From assembly GCA_947424995.1 (NCBI GenBank), contig CANDYO010000068.1, positions 1 to 10,465 of the forward strand: a stretch of DNA of 10,465 bases, in the 5' to 3' direction. Under the pieces are notes generated by a model. That model saw only the letters and a program-made list of their open reading frames with translations. It had not been told where the DNA came from and searched no databases. Numbering within the stretch: the stretch's first letter is position 1; the number at the start of each line of letters is the position of its first letter. Below, piece after piece: positions 1-7,068 of this stretch. Both the position numbers and the translations under genes were made by a program. This DNA is from Rickettsiales bacterium (lineage in GTDB: Bacteria > Pseudomonadota > Alphaproteobacteria > Rickettsiales > CANDYO01).

Positions 1-305
1 ATAATTACATAAAGGAGCACAACCTGTCAACGTAATTCATATATCGTAATAATCTTGTATAAAAAACTTTAAATTAGGTTTAATCCGTGTTTTTAAGGAA
101 GATATGTGAATAGATATAATAGGTAATAAAAAACACCAATACTATTGCAGAAGATAGGCAACCTAGTGATTTGAAACTACAAAATTTTATTAACAGTATT
201 TATTAATAAAAATAAAATAGTTGGTGAACTTAGTGATATTTTTATTGAATGCAAAATCACCATATGATAAAATATAGTTAATAAAATTACAACGGAGGGT
301 TAAAA
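1..305. other. Noncoding leader region upstream of the patatin gene
   Basis: No open frame with protein-like composition is seen on either strand. The stretch is very AT-rich. It holds two inverted repeats made almost only of A and T: TTTTATTAA at 185-193 with TTAATAAAA at 203-211, and GTGTTTTT at 87-94 with AAAAACAC at 129-136. In such AT-rich DNA these may be chance. The 3' end holds the promoter candidate and the strong GGAGG ribosome site at 294-298 for the patatin gene. I see nothing else that can be named. Confidence 0.5.
245..273 (+). promoter_or_regulatory. Candidate sigma70-type promoter of the patatin gene
   Basis: TTGAAT at 245-250 (4 of 6 to TTGACA) and TAAAAT at 268-273 (5 of 6 to TATAAT) are separated by 17 bases. 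They lie about 30 bases upstream of the patatin start, leaving room for the GGAGG ribosome site at 294-298. An overlapping TATGAT at 263-268 is a rival -10 but has no well-spaced -35. AT-rich DNA yields such matches easily, so this is a plausible assignment and not a certain one. Confidence 0.35.
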
Positions 306-1535
306 ATGGTAAATCATTATAAGATTCTATCGATTAACGGCGGAGGAGTAAGAGGCTTAGTCCCTGCAAAAATAATAGAAAGGATTACAACTATTGCTAA
401 TAAACCTATACATGAGTTGTTTGACTATGTTGTTGGAACTTCGGCAGGAGGAATAATTGCAGTTTCTTTGACTGTACAAGATGAATATGGAAAACCTAGA
501 TATTCTGCAAGCGAAGTAGTAAAGATCTTTAAAGATGAAGCACAGGAAATATTCCCACCAAGCCCCCTAGGTAATATACCTTACTTGAGAGATATTACTC
601 AATTGTTTACAGCCAAGTATTCTCGTAGTGGTATTGACAATCTATTAGAATCAAAATTAGGTAATGCAACGTTTTTGAATACAACAATGCCAATTACCAC
701 CATATCATATTCTCTTGATTCAGATGGTCCAAGACTATGGTCAAAATATAGAGCCGAGAATGAACCGGAATACCATAATTATTTTCTAAAAGATGCGGCC
801 GGAGCAACAAGTGCAGCACCTACTTTTTTCCCTATAAAAGTTACTAAGGCGCCGAATGGAGAAAAATTTCATGATGTAGATGGTGGAATATTTGCAAACT
901 CTCCTACAATGATTGGAGTAAGCGAATTTTTGAATTACAAGGGCATTCAAATGCATTCGGACAAGTTGACCGTTGTATCTATTGGTACGGGTAGATTTAA
1001 AGATGAACCATTGCCCCCTACTAATACAGAAACAGACCACACTCCTATTATAGCCGGAGCTTTAAGTGGATTAGCAGCATGTTTTGTTCCATATTTTCTT
1101 CCTATGCTCGCATTGCCGGCTGGAGTTGCATGCAAAACAGCTATAATATTTAGTTTATCATTCGCTGGATATAAAATATTTCACGGAGATGGTGGCATCG
1201 GCTGGATAGCAAAGGGTAATTTAGTTGAAAGAATGATGAAAGGAGCTGAAGTATCAGATGCTTTCCAATCAAAAATAGTAGAAGTTATCAGAATTAACCC
1301 TACACTTGATAAAGAATTTAGGGCTATGGATAATAGTGGTAGCGTTCATATCCACAAATTTGAAAAAGAAATAGATAGCTTTATTAAAAAACATGATATT
1401 ATGCTAAAAAAGGTTGTGGATTGTCTGAACTCTGATGGCAGCGGCGAAGAATGCAGCGGCGCAAGAAGTCACACCGCTCAATTTAGTGAAGATTTTTATG
1501 CCGAGTTAACAGGTATCCACCATATTGATTTTTAA
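306..1535 (+). CDS. Patatin-like phospholipase with a hydrophobic hairpin insertion
   Basis: This is a patatin-family serine lipid acyl hydrolase, expected to cleave fatty acids from membrane phospholipids with a Ser-Asp dyad. The oxyanion-hole motif GGGVRG is at residues 12-17, the nucleophile elbow GTSAG at 44-48 (Ser46) and the DGG motif at 192-194 (Asp192). AAGATSAAPTFFP at 164-176 and VSIGTG near 224-229 are also patatin-typical. Residues 248-292, between VSIGTG and the conserved GIGW region, form a strongly hydrophobic stretch that looks like two membrane helices. This is not usual for soluble patatins. The C-terminal part (about 298-372) resembles other bacterial patatins. No signal peptide is seen, which fits a protein secreted by a type IV system. 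The ATG at 306 follows GGAGG at 294-298. Close patatins act as effectors in Rickettsia and Legionella; the CBASS effector CapV is related, but no cyclase gene is nearby. Confidence 0.9.
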   Translation: MVNHYKILSINGGGVRGLVPAKIIERITTIANKPIHELFDYVVGTSAGGIIAVSLTVQDEYGKPRYSASEVVKIFKDEAQEIFPPSPLGNIPYLRDITQLFTAKYSRSGIDNLLESKLGNATFLNTTMPITTISYSLDSDGPRLWSKYRAENEPEYHNYFLKDAAGATSAAPTFFPIKVTKAPNGEKFHDVDGGIFANSPTMIGVSEFLNYKGIQMHSDKLTVVSIGTGRFKDEPLPPTNTETDHTPIIAGALSGLAACFVPYFLPMLALPAGVACKTAIIFSLSFAGYKIFHGDGGIGWIAKGNLVERMMKGAEVSDAFQSKIVEVIRINPTLDKEFRAMDNSGSVHIHKFEKEIDSFIKKHDIMLKKVVDCLNSDGSGEECSGARSHTAQFSEDFYAELTGIHHIDF

Positions 1536-1588
1536 TAAAAATATGCAAAGACTAAAGCTAGTATAAGCATTAGTTAAGAGAGGTTAAA

Positions 1589-1858
1589 ATGACGCAATCA
1601 AATGAAACGCAACAAAAGCAAGAAGATTTTGGACAAATTATAAAAGATATAAACATTAAACCTATAATAGAAGAAGAAGTACGTAAGGTTAGAGCAGACA
1701 GAGATTTTACTTCTCATGCAGCTCATTCAAAAACAGGTTATCCTGATTTAGATAAAATACCGAGCGTGGAAAATACATTAGGCAGCAATTTAAACGAAAT
1801 ACTTGGAAAATTAGGTATTACTGCCCAAAAGGAAAATCACGAGAGTGAAGATTCATAA
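1589..1858 (+). CDS. Small hydrophilic protein of unknown function (89 residues)
   Basis: I do not recognise this family. The protein is highly charged, Gln/Glu/Lys/Asp-rich and Cys-free, with no signal peptide or membrane segment. Residues about 14-40 could form an amphipathic helix, as could 63-77. A well-placed AAGAGAGG at 1576-1583 precedes the ATG, which supports a real gene. It starts 53 bases after the patatin stop and ends 17 bases before the metallopeptidase-like gene, so the three are probably co-transcribed. A near-perfect hairpin, ACTAAAGC at 1551-1558 with GCATTAGT at 1567-1574 (one mismatch), lies just before its ribosome site and could modulate its expression. A chaperone, immunity or accessory role for a neighbour is possible, but nothing in the sequence shows it. 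Confidence 0.7.
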   Translation: MTQSNETQQKQEDFGQIIKDINIKPIIEEEVRKVRADRDFTSHAAHSKTGYPDLDKIPSVENTLGSNLNEILGKLGITAQKENHESEDS

Positions 1859-1875
1859 TTGGTAATTTCCTTATA

Positions 1876-3861
1876 ATGTCTAATATGACTAATGCTAAGT
1901 ATAATGATTGCCCCAAACTATTTGAAGCCAAAGCTAATGCTGATTTAAGTTCTATAAAGTATTATGCATTCAGGTGTAACATAAATTATCTAAATTTTAT
2001 ATATTCCACTTCTTCGTATAGCTCTGCTCTTGAACGAGCTGAAAGGTTAGGAGATTTAAAAGGAAGCAAATTCATCCTAACTCAATTTAATAAATTATAT
2101 CCTGATGATTTATACGTATCCACTAAAGAAAAAAATCTTAAAAAAGCTATAAATTTATTTGATCTTGAAGGAATAAAAATTATCTGTAAGGCAGAAAATT
2201 ATTCTAATCATTTACTTATTTATGACTTCATAGACTTAACAACTAATGAAGATAAAATATTTTTTGCTATTGATACGGAAGACCTCGAAGGAGTAAAATA
2301 CATAATAGCTCAAAATCATCTATCAAGTGATGAGTTAGTAGAGTCAGTAAGATATGCTTATTATAAAGAAAATCTAGATATAGCAATATATCTTGTTACT
2401 TACACCCTTAACAAAGACGGCATAACTAATAACTTAGAATTACTACAGGCTATTTTTTCAGGAATATTGCGCTCTAGACCAAGTGTAAGCTATGAAATTT
2501 ATAATAAACATATTTTTTATCTCCAAGAAAATATAATAGACTTTCCTGTTCAGGTAATAAAAAGCTTAACAAGTGCTATGTTTAATGTAAAAAATAATAA
2601 AACTAAACTCTTTTCTTCAAACGATATAATTTATAGCGACGTAAGTGCTGATATAAATATAGCTGATTATATTGGTTTAGATTCATTCATCGGCAAAAAT
2701 TATCATTTTATTATTCAAGATATCATTAGTTTTTTTAGCATCAGTAATACAGAAAATTTAAAGATTGAAATATTTTTTCCAATTTATAATACAGCCTACA
2801 TCAGTCCTTTTTACTCACCCTTTAAAATTGATGATACTTTTAAAAATCATAGAATATACATGCCTATTACATGGGATAATGTTATAGTTAAATTGATACA
2901 TGAAATAGCTCATGTTTTTTGTTATGTTTTATTAGAAAACTCAGGCTTGCCTTACACTGAAATGCATGCATCCATGTCTGAGGATTATGAAATTGCTTTA
3001 AATAAAACACTAACTAATCTTGCTACAAATTTTACTAATAATAAGTATCATAGTTTTGAAGAACCAGGTCTTGTGATTTTGTTACGGCTAAATTCTTGGC
3101 ATTTAACTTTGGATAAAGATAAGAATCTTACCACTAAACTGCTTAACAAATTATTTGGTGAAAACACTAAGTTCAACGATACAGATAGTATATTAATATT
3201 AGAAACTAAATATCAAGAAATATATGAAGAGTTTAATTGGACTCCTAAACATCAATACGTATTAGAAAGAATATTAGGTTATTATCAACGAAATGGTGAT
3301 GTAAAAAATCAAGAATTTATAGCTATAGCTTCTGAACTTCATGCAGCTATACTTAGTAATGATATAATAGCTAATTTTTATCCGATTGCTAACTACTGGA
3401 AACAATATTATTCACCAATAGTACAAAAAATAAAAGCTAATCATTTCAAATATTGTATAAAGCAATTAACTGAACAGAAAAAACTTACTGACTGTATGTT
3501 ACATGCTTTAACCGCTGAACAAGCAAATAAAATATGGTTATTAAGTGTTGAGCAAAAATGCAATCAATGTTTTGAGCAAATATATACTAATCCTTATTTA
3601 GTAGAATCTATTTCTACCGATCAAAGAAAAGAAATTTTATCTTACGCAGCCAATAAAATTAGCCATTGCACAGAATATTGTGACGACCCACAAAATTGCG
3701 TACCTATCCCACAATATGGGTGGTTTAATGGCGCACTGAGCTTCACAGTAAAAAATATTTTTGGTTGTACAAAAATTTATAATAATACTGAAGGGACCGA
3801 ATGGATACAAATAGTACAAACGATTATCCAAAATGATAATTTACTATACCAGAACGATTGA
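1876..3861 (+). CDS. Large protein with ankyrin-like repeats and an HEIAH metallopeptidase motif
   Basis: The N-terminal part has four diverged repeats of ankyrin-like helical type, each with a core like DLEGVKYI: about residues 54-70, 92-106, 131-146 and 162-176. The middle contains HEIAH at 342-346 inside a hydrophobic helix (about 334-354), matching the HExxH zinc site, with His342 and His346 as ligands and Glu343 as catalytic base. The third ligand is not obvious; His364, Glu369 and Glu372 are candidates. Residues 598-631 contain four cysteines (598, 602, 608, 631) in an otherwise Cys-poor protein. There is no signal peptide or clear membrane anchor. The 17-base gap to the previous gene lacks a good ribosome site, so translation is probably coupled to it; a second ATG at codon 4 is an alternative start. 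Ankyrin-type repeats plus a protease motif suggest an effector that binds and cleaves a host protein. The substrate is unknown, and the protease call rests on the motif alone. Confidence 0.75.
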   Translation: MSNMTNAKYNDCPKLFEAKANADLSSIKYYAFRCNINYLNFIYSTSSYSSALERAERLGDLKGSKFILTQFNKLYPDDLYVSTKEKNLKKAINLFDLEGIKIICKAENYSNHLLIYDFIDLTTNEDKIFFAIDTEDLEGVKYIIAQNHLSSDELVESVRYAYYKENLDIAIYLVTYTLNKDGITNNLELLQAIFSGILRSRPSVSYEIYNKHIFYLQENIIDFPVQVIKSLTSAMFNVKNNKTKLFSSNDIIYSDVSADINIADYIGLDSFIGKNYHFIIQDIISFFSISNTENLKIEIFFPIYNTAYISPFYSPFKIDDTFKNHRIYMPITWDNVIVKLIHEIAHVFCYVLLENSGLPYTEMHASMSEDYEIALNKTLTNLATNFTNNKYHSFEEPGLVILLRLNSWHLTLDKDKNLTTKLLNKLFGENTKFNDTDSILILETKYQEIYEEFNWTPKHQYVLERILGYYQRNGDVKNQEFIAIASELHAAILSNDIIANFYPIANYWKQYYSPIVQKIKANHFKYCIKQLTEQKKLTDCMLHALTAEQANKIWLLSVEQKCNQCFEQIYTNPYLVESISTDQRKEILSYAANKISHCTEYCDDPQNCVPIPQYGWFNGALSFTVKNIFGCTKIYNNTEGTEWIQIVQTIIQNDNLLYQND

Positions 3862-3870
3862 ATTATCGTT
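3853..3870 (+). terminator. Weak hairpin at the end of the three-gene cluster
   Basis: AACGAT at 3853-3858 pairs perfectly with ATCGTT at 3865-3870 around a six-base loop that contains the stop region of the upstream gene. A run of T residues begins only about 17 bases later, near 3887. The stem is short and AT-rich, so this is at best a poor intrinsic terminator. It is the only candidate between 3861 and the next promoter. Confidence 0.2.
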
Positions 3871-3993
3871 TACCTCAGAATGATCTATTTTTTTTACACA
3901 AAACGCATCAGCTATATTCTCATTCAACTATAAAACCTACAATTATGTACAACGTATAGATTGCACCGGTAAAGCTATTAATTATTTTTTTCT

Positions 3994-4020
3994 TTGCAAC
4001 ATAAACAATAGCAGTATAAT
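3994..4020 (+). promoter_or_regulatory. Candidate promoter of the DUF1566 gene
   Basis: A perfect TATAAT at 4015-4020 has TTGCAA at 3994-3999 (4 of 6) 15 bases upstream. The spacing is slightly short; reading the -35 as TTTGCA gives 16. The site is 34 bases before the ATG, with AAAGGAG at 4041-4047 between them. It suggests the DUF1566 gene has its own transcript, separate from the upstream cluster, which ends 193 bases earlier. Confidence 0.4.
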
Positions 4021-4054
4021 TGAAACAGAGCAAAATTACTAAAGGAGAGTCGAG

Positions 4055-5290
4055 ATGAGTGGTTATTTGAAGATTTTTAGCATTATTAGTTTGGTTACTT
4101 TATTAAATGGATTTAGCTATAATAGTTGCGCCGAAGAGATAAAAGATAATAGTTATAATAACATTAGAGCAAGAAAAATTCCTAGAACAGGGCAAATAAA
4201 ATGTTATAATGAAGCTACTGAGATAATCTGCCCTAAACTTGGTGACCCGTTCTATGGTCAAGATGCTCAATTTCCTTCAGCTGTTCTATATCAAGATAAT
4301 AAAGATGGTACTGTAACAGACTTGATAACAGGTCTTGTATGGCAAAAAAAACAAGATCCAAAAATGACTTGGGAGGAAGCTAAAGAATATGCTACTCAAA
4401 GTCGTTTAGCTGGCAAAGATGATTGGCGTCTCCCTACAATTACTGAACTCTATTCGCTTATCTCTTTTGCTGGACGTTTTGGAACATCAGCAGGCAGCTC
4501 TACTCCTTTTATTGATACACAGTATTTTGATTTTCAATATTCCGAAGGAATGGACATAAGAGCTGGTGAAGGAACTCGCTGGATTGACGTACAAAATTGG
4601 TCTTCAACAAAGTATGTTGGACTTACTATGAGGGGAGATATAACCATTTTTGGAGTAAATTTTGCCGATGGACGAATAAAAGGCTATCCTGAATTTAAGC
4701 CTGGATCTAATAATACTATAGCTCGTGACATGTATGTAAGATTAGTTAGCGGAAAACCTTATGGCATTCCTAAGCTCGTATCTAAAACCGATGGCACCGT
4801 TATAGATGAATCCACTGCTCTAATGTGGCAAAAAAAGGATGACGGTATCACTCGAAATTGGCAAGATGCTTTAGCTTATTGTACAAATCTTAAGCTTAAC
4901 GGTTTTGCTGATTGGAGACTACCTAATGCTAAGGAGTTACAATATATTGTTGATTATTCGCGATCACCAACTGCCACTAACTCACCTGCAATATACCCTG
5001 AATTTGAAACAACTAATACCGAATCTTATTTTTGGACATCAACCACAGTTCTTGGAGGACCAGCTGATAACTATGCGAATTCCGCTGCTTATATAGCTTT
5101 TGGCAGAGCTTTAGGTTACATGGAAATGCCACCTAGGTCTGGCAATAGAACCTTAATAGATGTACATGGAGCCGGAGCACAGCGAGTTGGTTTTAAAGCC
5201 GGCGATCCTGCTAATTATCCTCAAGGCCATGGCCCTCAGGGAGATGACGAAAGAATCTATAATTATGTCCGTTGTGTTAGGGATTATTGA
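4055..5290 (+). CDS. Secreted protein with two DUF1566 (Lcl C-terminal type) domains
   Basis: Residues 1-26 form a signal peptide: Lys6, a hydrophobic core 7-20, and a Ser-Cys-Ala cleavage site before Glu27. A lipoprotein reading through Cys25 is less likely because the residues before it do not fit a lipobox. Residues about 46-72 (GQIKCYNEATEIICPK and FYGQDAQF) match the usual lead-in of DUF1566 proteins. Two tandem domains follow, about 81-232 and 242-411, each with DGTV, a VWQKK or MWQKK segment, DWRLP (123-127 and 286-290) and a closing YVR motif. Domain 2 has WTSTT at 327-331 and ends in YVRCVRDY. The family includes the C-terminal domain of the Legionella collagen-like adhesin Lcl; binding to surfaces or sugars is a family-level expectation. 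AAAGGAG at 4041-4047 sets the start. The final 97 bases recur in decayed form at 6853-6948. Confidence 0.85.
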   Translation: MSGYLKIFSIISLVTLLNGFSYNSCAEEIKDNSYNNIRARKIPRTGQIKCYNEATEIICPKLGDPFYGQDAQFPSAVLYQDNKDGTVTDLITGLVWQKKQDPKMTWEEAKEYATQSRLAGKDDWRLPTITELYSLISFAGRFGTSAGSSTPFIDTQYFDFQYSEGMDIRAGEGTRWIDVQNWSSTKYVGLTMRGDITIFGVNFADGRIKGYPEFKPGSNNTIARDMYVRLVSGKPYGIPKLVSKTDGTVIDESTALMWQKKDDGITRNWQDALAYCTNLKLNGFADWRLPNAKELQYIVDYSRSPTATNSPAIYPEFETTNTESYFWTSTTVLGGPADNYANSAAYIAFGRALGYMEMPPRSGNRTLIDVHGAGAQRVGFKAGDPANYPQGHGPQGDDERIYNYVRCVRDY

Positions 5291-5410
5291 TAGTCTTAGA
5301 TTCTGGTTATGAACGTACTTAAGCATACATTCCAGACGTGAGCATAATGAACTGATTATAAATTAGGGATTGAATTTATGAAGCTACCAACTATGGAATC
5401 TTCTTTCAAA
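5194..5410 (+). repeat. Direct repeat copy A, 217 bases (3' end of the DUF1566 gene plus downstream DNA)
   Basis: This stretch matches 6853-7068 with six substitutions and one missing base, about 97% identity. It covers the last 97 bases of the intact DUF1566 gene and 120 bases beyond the stop. Similarity ends abruptly on both sides. It contains a short reading frame at 5378-5416 that begins MKLPTMESSFK and stops soon after the repeat boundary. The same frame is longer in copy B, so here it looks cut off by the junction at 5411. Confidence 0.93.
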
Positions 5411-5687
5411 ATATGAGCGAAAGATTTAATTATTAATTAGCAAAATAATCATTTTTATACAGTAAGCAACCGCTTAAACGAGGATGAACAAAGGCTCTTC
5501 ATTGCGAATAGCTTACCCATATAAATATGGGGATTAATAAAAAAGACATTTAGGTTTTTCGTCATTGCTAAATTTTTATAAGACTGTCGTCCCTTGGGGT
5601 TTTATAAAGTTTAAATAATTAATTGTTTGTTAACTATTTTTTTTATAAACTTCTAATATAAGATAAATTAATCTTAGGTATAAAAAC
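5291..5687 (+). other. Gene-poor spacer before the C48-like protease gene
   Basis: The first 120 bases belong to repeat copy A. The rest holds a perfect hairpin, CCCATA at 5516-5521 with TATGGG at 5526-5531, which lacks a following T run. It also holds a weak terminator-like element, ATTTAG at 5548-5553 with CTAAAT at 5568-5573, followed by T residues at 5573-5577. An open stretch at 5441-5523 reads as protein-like (with LNEDEQRLFIANSLPI) but has no good start and may be a gene remnant. A possible promoter for the protease gene is TTGTTT at 5623-5628 with TATAAA at 5644-5649, spaced 15 bases. None of these is certain. Confidence 0.35.
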
Positions 5688-6728
5688 ATGAAAAAAAAAG
5701 CGAATGGCTCTGAAATAGATACATCAAGACATTCTCCCGATATAGTTAGTGCTGAGCTTTCTCCAGTTCCTCCTTTGGAAAGCCTAGTAAATTTGAATGA
5801 TCAGGGTGCTCAATGGATAGCAAAATCTAAAGTTATTAAAAATTACTTCAAGAAAGATGACAAAGGAGACGAAGAAGATGAAGAAGACGAAGAGATCTTT
5901 AAAAGTTCTATTATCTCTAGCGAACTTAAACAGGCAAATTCTAAAACAATTGTCAATGCAGGGCAAGATCATCAGAGAGATTCATCATTTATCGAGCAAT
6001 TTTCTAAATTCCTCTTTAAAGGCACGGAGAAACTAAGCTTAACCGCTCTTACACCAAGTGCTTTAATCAATGAAATAGATGAGCTGATCACAGAACAAAA
6101 ATTCACGCAAGTAAAATATTTACTCTACAAACAGAATAAAGATTCAATAATGTTTATCACTCGGCCATGTACTGATGCCGACCGAAGTAGCGCTGTTTTT
6201 TCTAGAGCTGGAAAAAAAGATATTACGGAAATAATCAAGATGGTTAAGGATTCTGAGCAATATAAAGATAGTAAAAAAAATAATAAAAAAATTGAAATTT
6301 TTACCCCCTTAGCCATGACTCATCCAATATTAGGGTTTATACCAAGAGCGCATTGGGCATTTGTGCAAATCACTGAAGAACAAAATCAGCCAACCTTAAT
6401 AAAAATAACAGATTCGCTCTCCTTAAGCTTAGGTTATGATCATCAAGGAACTTATACTAAGGCTAAAGAGGCCTTATTAGAGGATGATGAGTATCAATTA
6501 ACTGATAGTATACTTACAGAAACAAATTATCTAGGTGATCAAGATCCACTGCGGGATCATTCTAGTTGTGGCCATTATGTAAGGAAGTATATTGGCAAAC
6601 ATGCTCTAGAGCATTATCCAAATGTAGCTATGGAGCAAAGTGTCCTAGTTCCAGAGACTGGTAAATTTGTTCAAGAGGTCGCTAAAGATAGGCGAGCTGT
6701 TAAAAAAGGGCGAGGTTCATTATCATAA
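5688..6728 (+). CDS. Ulp1/SENP-like (C48-type) cysteine protease, probable effector
   Basis: The C-terminal half carries the signature of clan CE cysteine proteases, which cut SUMO, ubiquitin or similar proteins from targets. His222-Trp223 follows a hydrophobic strand, Asp242-Ser243 follows IKIT, Gln285 is the likely oxyanion residue, and Cys294-Gly295 is the nucleophile. The His-to-Asp (20) and Asp-to-Cys (52) spacings are close to those of human SENP proteases (about 17 and 53). The Gln-to-Cys distance (9) is longer than the usual 6. Residues 1-120 look disordered and polar, with an acidic run at 57-69. The C-terminus (334-343) is rich in Lys and Arg, as in some type IV-secreted effectors. 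There is no signal peptide. The ribosome site (TTAGGT near 5674) is weak. The gene lies between two copies of a 217-base direct repeat. YopJ-type acetyltransferases share this fold but normally use Glu in place of the Asp. Confidence 0.75.
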   Translation: MKKKANGSEIDTSRHSPDIVSAELSPVPPLESLVNLNDQGAQWIAKSKVIKNYFKKDDKGDEEDEEDEEIFKSSIISSELKQANSKTIVNAGQDHQRDSSFIEQFSKFLFKGTEKLSLTALTPSALINEIDELITEQKFTQVKYLLYKQNKDSIMFITRPCTDADRSSAVFSRAGKKDITEIIKMVKDSEQYKDSKKNNKKIEIFTPLAMTHPILGFIPRAHWAFVQITEEQNQPTLIKITDSLSLSLGYDHQGTYTKAKEALLEDDEYQLTDSILTETNYLGDQDPLRDHSSCGHYVRKYIGKHALEHYPNVAMEQSVLVPETGKFVQEVAKDRRAVKKGRGSLS

Positions 6729-6852
6729 TAGCTAAGGGCTAATTTTCATAGATTAGGTCATCAAAATATTAAAAATTATAATCCAATGCTGCATAATGTA
6801 AGGCTAATGGCTGAAGCAGTTTTAAAGGAATTAAAAATTCTCTAGACAGATG
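6729..6852 (+). other. Spacer with an open remnant after the protease stop
   Basis: The protease gene ends in TAA followed directly by TAG. The same frame then stays open for 37 codons (6732-6842) to a TAG at 6843-6845, and reads like protein, ending MAEAVLKELKIL. It could be a former C-terminal extension of the protease lost to nonsense mutations, or a scrap of another gene. No good ribosome site precedes its internal ATGs. Repeat copy B begins at 6853. Confidence 0.3.
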
Positions 6853-6948
6853 TAAAGCCGGCGATCCTGCTAATTATCCTAAGGCCATGGCCCTCAGGGA
6901 GATGACGAAAGAATCTATAACTATGTTCGTTGTGTTAGGGATTATTGA
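6853..6948 (+). pseudogene. Decayed 3' fragment of a DUF1566 gene
   Basis: These bases correspond to the last 97 bases of the DUF1566 gene at 4055-5290, including the YVRCVRDY end and its TGA. One base is missing after the codons for ANYP, so the fragment is out of frame. The rest of the gene is absent, with unrelated DNA before 6853. The two substitutions against the intact copy are both synonymous in the original frame (AAT to AAC, GTC to GTT). It has no start and is not expected to make a product. Confidence 0.85.
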
Positions 6949-7068
6949 TAATCTTAGATTCTAGTTATGAACGTACTTAAGCATACATTCCAGACGTGAG
7001 CATAATGAACTGATTATAAATTAGGGATTGAATTTATGAAGCTGCCAACTATGGAATCTTCTTTTAAA
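6853..7068 (+). repeat. Direct repeat copy B, 216 bases
   Basis: This is the second copy of 5194-5410 in the same orientation, offset by 1,659 bases and then 1,658 after a one-base deletion at 6880/6881. Substitutions fall at 6929 and 6935 region (within the former coding part), two in the noncoding middle, and two near the end. Homology starts at the T of TAAAGCC and stops after TTTTAAA. The two copies enclose the C48-like protease gene. Homologous recombination between them would remove a circle of about 1.66 kb and leave the DUF1566 gene next to the coupling-protein gene. Confidence 0.93.

Noticed and set aside
786..1135. Minus-strand reading frames opposite the patatin gene
   Set aside because: They have no ribosome sites or family-like sequence and lie within a gene with full patatin motifs.
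306..1858. CBASS-like anti-phage operon (CapV-type patatin with partner)
   Set aside because: No CD-NTase, ubiquitin-like or JAB gene is present, and the 89-residue partner has no nucleotidyltransferase motif. The patatin fits a general effector type better.
4055..4135. Lipoprotein signal at Cys25 of the DUF1566 protein
   Set aside because: The residues before the Cys are Tyr-Asn-Ser, which do not fit a lipobox; cleavage after Ser-Cys-Ala fits better.
5516..5531. CCCATA/TATGGG hairpin as a terminator for the DUF1566 gene
   Set aside because: It is followed by A residues and not T on the plus strand, and the minus strand has no T run after it either.
5784..6316. Minus-strand frames opposite the protease gene
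   Set aside because: Their Phe/Leu/Ile-rich translation is the expected reverse of a Lys/Glu/Asp-rich coding strand.
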